Assembly (NCBI GenBank): GCA_035478795.1
Contig: DATIJJ010000009.1
Coordinates: forward strand, 1-41,862
Direction: 5' to 3'
Source of the DNA: DATIJJ01 sp035478795
GTDB lineage: Bacteria; Pseudomonadota; Gammaproteobacteria; DSM-16500
DNA length: 41,862 bases
How positions within the stretch are numbered: the stretch's first letter is position 1; the number at the start of each line of letters is the position of its first letter. This document shows, piece after piece, positions 39,995 through 41,862 of this stretch. The notes beneath the pieces were generated by a model that made no database searches, was not told the origin of the DNA, and saw only the letters and a program-made list of their open reading frames with translations. A program made the translations under genes and the position numbers.

Positions 39995-41779
39995 TTACCC
40001 GGCTGCATCCGGCAGGAAACCGTTGGTCTGCATTTCCCACAACCGGGCGAATTGGCCGCCTGAAGCCAGCAAGGCTTCCTGCGTGCCGTCTTCGATGATC
40101 TTGCCTTTATGAAAAACGAGAATCCGATCCATATCGGCGAGTGTAGAAAGACGGTGGGCAATGACCATGGTCGTACGGTCCTGCATCACCGTATGCAAAC
40201 TTTCCTGAATCAATTTTTCAGTGACGGTATCCAGAGACGAGGTCGCTTCATCCAGAATCAAAATGGGCGCGTTTTTCAAAATGGCACGCGCAATGGCAAT
40301 GCGTTGACGCTGGCCGCCCGACAGTTTTATCCCTCGCTCACCTACCATCGAATCATAGCCCTGTTCCAGTTTATCGATGAATTCTTCACAATGGGCCAGT
40401 TTTGCCGCAAGCACCACTTCTTCATCACTCGCCGTTAATCGGCCATAACGAATATTTTCCATCAGGGTACGATGAAAAAGTGTCGGGTCTTGCGGAATCA
40501 TCGCAATTTGCTCCCGCAGGGAATCCTGAGCCACCTTCGCAATATCCTGACCATCAATTAAAATCTGTCCCGACTGAATATCATAAAATCGCAGAATGAG
40601 ATTCACGAAAGTCGACTTGCCGGATCCTGAAAAACCCACGAGACCCACTCGCTGTCCGGGTTCAATGACGACATTAAGGTCCCGAAATACGTGGCGTTTT
40701 TTCTGATAGGCAAATGTCACCTGCCGGAATTCCACTCGCCCTTCTGTCACGGTCAATCGCGCGGCTTTGGGTGCATCCACAATATCGTGACCCTTGGTAA
40801 TGAGATTCAGCGCATCGTTAACCGTCCCGAGTTCTCGCGCAAAAACGGACATCTGAAAACTGATAAACCAGATCCAGCCAAGCAGCCAGATCATTTGCAT
40901 GCCAATCTGGGTAAAATCGCCAATCGTAATAAAACGGTGCGCCCAGTAATACAACATTAAAAAGACCATGCTGAAAATAAAACCGAGTCCGCTCAATCCC
41001 AGCACAAAACGATTGATTTCAATCAGCCACATTGCCTTTTTTGCCCGGCGCATTTCTTCACGTTGATAATCCTGCAAATAACTCGCCTCATAGCTGCCAC
41101 GCGCAAAAATGCGCATGCTGGATACATTACTGAAAATATCGACGATCTTGCCGCTCAGGGTGGATACCGAATCCGAATGTTGTTGCCACAAATAATTACC
41201 GCGGTGTAAAAATACAAAAGTGAGGCCCAGATGCAAACAGAGCCATACCAATAAAATACACGCAAAAAACGGTTTAACCATCCACATCATGACCAGCACA
41301 ATGCAAGAACCTGTCAGGGCGGTTACAAAATTAAAGCAGATAATTTCCATGATGCTTTGGCAACTGGATGGCAAATCGGCGAGTTTTTTCGCGATACTGC
41401 CCGCAAAATGATTGGAAAAATATTCATGCGAATGGGCTTTCACATAATCAAATACTGTTTTTCGGATGTTCGCACGAAAAGCGGGAAACGTATAAATTTG
41501 TATGACGCCCTGAATACGCAAACAAATTTCCGTGACAATCCAGAATGCCATCAGGAGAGCAAGAAGACCCGCCACTGCCGAATAAATATCTGCCGGTTTG
41601 CCATGAAAATGCTGGACTGCATTCACGATGAGTTTTAAAAAATAGGGGAAAAAAGCATCATTGGCCGCCCAGATAGCGGTGATGGACGTCATTCCCAAAA
41701 AACCGGGAAGCTGACGTTTCAGAAAATAAAAAATAAACGGGAAAGCCGTTTTGGGTAAATTATTCCTGGATAAATTCAT
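39995..41779 (-). CDS. ABC exporter, fused permease and ATPase
   Basis: This is a 594-residue half-transporter of the ABCB/MsbA type. Residues about 20-320 carry six membrane segments. The ATPase has Walker A VGFSGSGKSTF, Q-loop AMIPQDPTLF, signature IKLSGGQRQRIAIARA, Walker B LILDEATSSLD and the switch IAHRLSTL. I start at the ATG at 41779 with AGGTG upstream; a GTG eight codons earlier (41803) is possible. Substrate unknown. MsbA is one candidate, but the N-terminus does not look like a canonical MsbA, and peptide or drug export is equally possible. Confidence 0.94.
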   Translation of the reverse strand: MNLSRNNLPKTAFPFIFYFLKRQLPGFLGMTSITAIWAANDAFFPYFLKLIVNAVQHFHGKPADIYSAVAGLLALLMAFWIVTEICLRIQGVIQIYTFPAFRANIRKTVFDYVKAHSHEYFSNHFAGSIAKKLADLPSSCQSIMEIICFNFVTALTGSCIVLVMMWMVKPFFACILLVWLCLHLGLTFVFLHRGNYLWQQHSDSVSTLSGKIVDIFSNVSSMRIFARGSYEASYLQDYQREEMRRAKKAMWLIEINRFVLGLSGLGFIFSMVFLMLYYWAHRFITIGDFTQIGMQMIWLLGWIWFISFQMSVFARELGTVNDALNLITKGHDIVDAPKAARLTVTEGRVEFRQVTFAYQKKRHVFRDLNVVIEPGQRVGLVGFSGSGKSTFVNLILRFYDIQSGQILIDGQDIAKVAQDSLREQIAMIPQDPTLFHRTLMENIRYGRLTASDEEVVLAAKLAHCEEFIDKLEQGYDSMVGERGIKLSGGQRQRIAIARAILKNAPILILDEATSSLDTVTEKLIQESLHTVMQDRTTMVIAHRLSTLADMDRILVFHKGKIIEDGTQEALLASGGQFARLWEMQTNGFLPDAAG

Positions 41780-41819
41780 AAAAACACCTGTGACTCCGCT
41801 CACGTCGTGCAGCCTTGCT

Positions 41820-41852
41820 TACGTCGTCCCGCGGCTTGTCCGCGGGATCCAG
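41820..41852. repeat. Partial palindromic repeat at window end
   Basis: ACGTCGTCCCGCGGCTTGTC then CGCGGGATCC forms a hairpin CCGCGG-CTTGT-CCGCGG at about 41829-41846. Its GTC(G/A)TCCCGCG start resembles the arm of the element at 5960. The window ends before the unit can be defined. Confidence 0.5.
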
Positions 41853-41862
41853 GCAAGATGTT

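Overview
The window is about 42 kb of gammaproteobacterial chromosome. Nearly all genes lie on the minus strand; only map and sodB are on the plus strand. The gene order (rpsB-tsf-pyrH-frr-uppS-cdsA-bamA-skp-lpxD-fabZ-lpxA-lpxB and aspS-yebC-ruvCAB-tolQRAB-pal-cpoB-queE) is classic for Gammaproteobacteria. Large unrecognised proteins and abundant palindromic intergenic repeats suggest a host-associated Legionellales lineage (Coxiella/Aquicella/Legionella-like). That placement is inference from style and synteny, not from a search.

Layout. 1-5.0 kb: a palindromic repeat, a PIF1-type helicase and a 987-residue protein with an internal repeat and a C-terminal membrane hairpin, which looks like a secreted effector. 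5.0-5.9 kb: an MsrB-MsrA fusion. 6.1-17.3 kb: one long translation / isoprenoid-carrier / phospholipid / outer-membrane / lipid A operon. It lacks dxr and rseP, which usually sit inside it. 17.4-18.8 kb: divergent map-sodB. 18.9-21.6 kb: an accessory patch with an unrecognised 183-residue protein, a hicAB toxin-antitoxin module flanked by 46-47-base direct repeats, and an unrecognised 304-residue protein. 21.2-25.9 kb: a heat-shock cluster clpB-uspA-cbpA-cbpM behind a good sigma-32-like promoter, with a palindromic element wedged between cbpA and cbpM. 25.9-26.7 kb: a small exported cysteine-rich protein, an octanucleotide tandem repeat, another palindromic element and tRNA-Lys(UUU). 26.7-33.8 kb: the tol-pal operon with queE at its end and, unusually, a degenerate GGDEF-EAL protein between tolA and tolB. 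33.9-34.1 kb: a perfect 50-base inverted repeat where ybgC would be expected. 34.2-41.8 kb: ruvBAC, yebC, aspS, a DUF502 membrane protein, an FmdB zinc ribbon and an ABC exporter.

The genes mostly serve envelope biogenesis, translation, protein quality control and recombination. The points most worth following up are: (1) hicAB flanked by direct repeats that give HicB and the neighbouring 304-residue protein the same C-terminal nonapeptide; (2) a probably catalytically dead GGDEF-EAL protein inside tol-pal; (3) a modular set of palindromic elements that share arms but have different cores; (4) the large effector-like protein. No transposase, integrase, CRISPR array or recognisable defence island is visible, and most of the window is ordinary core genome.
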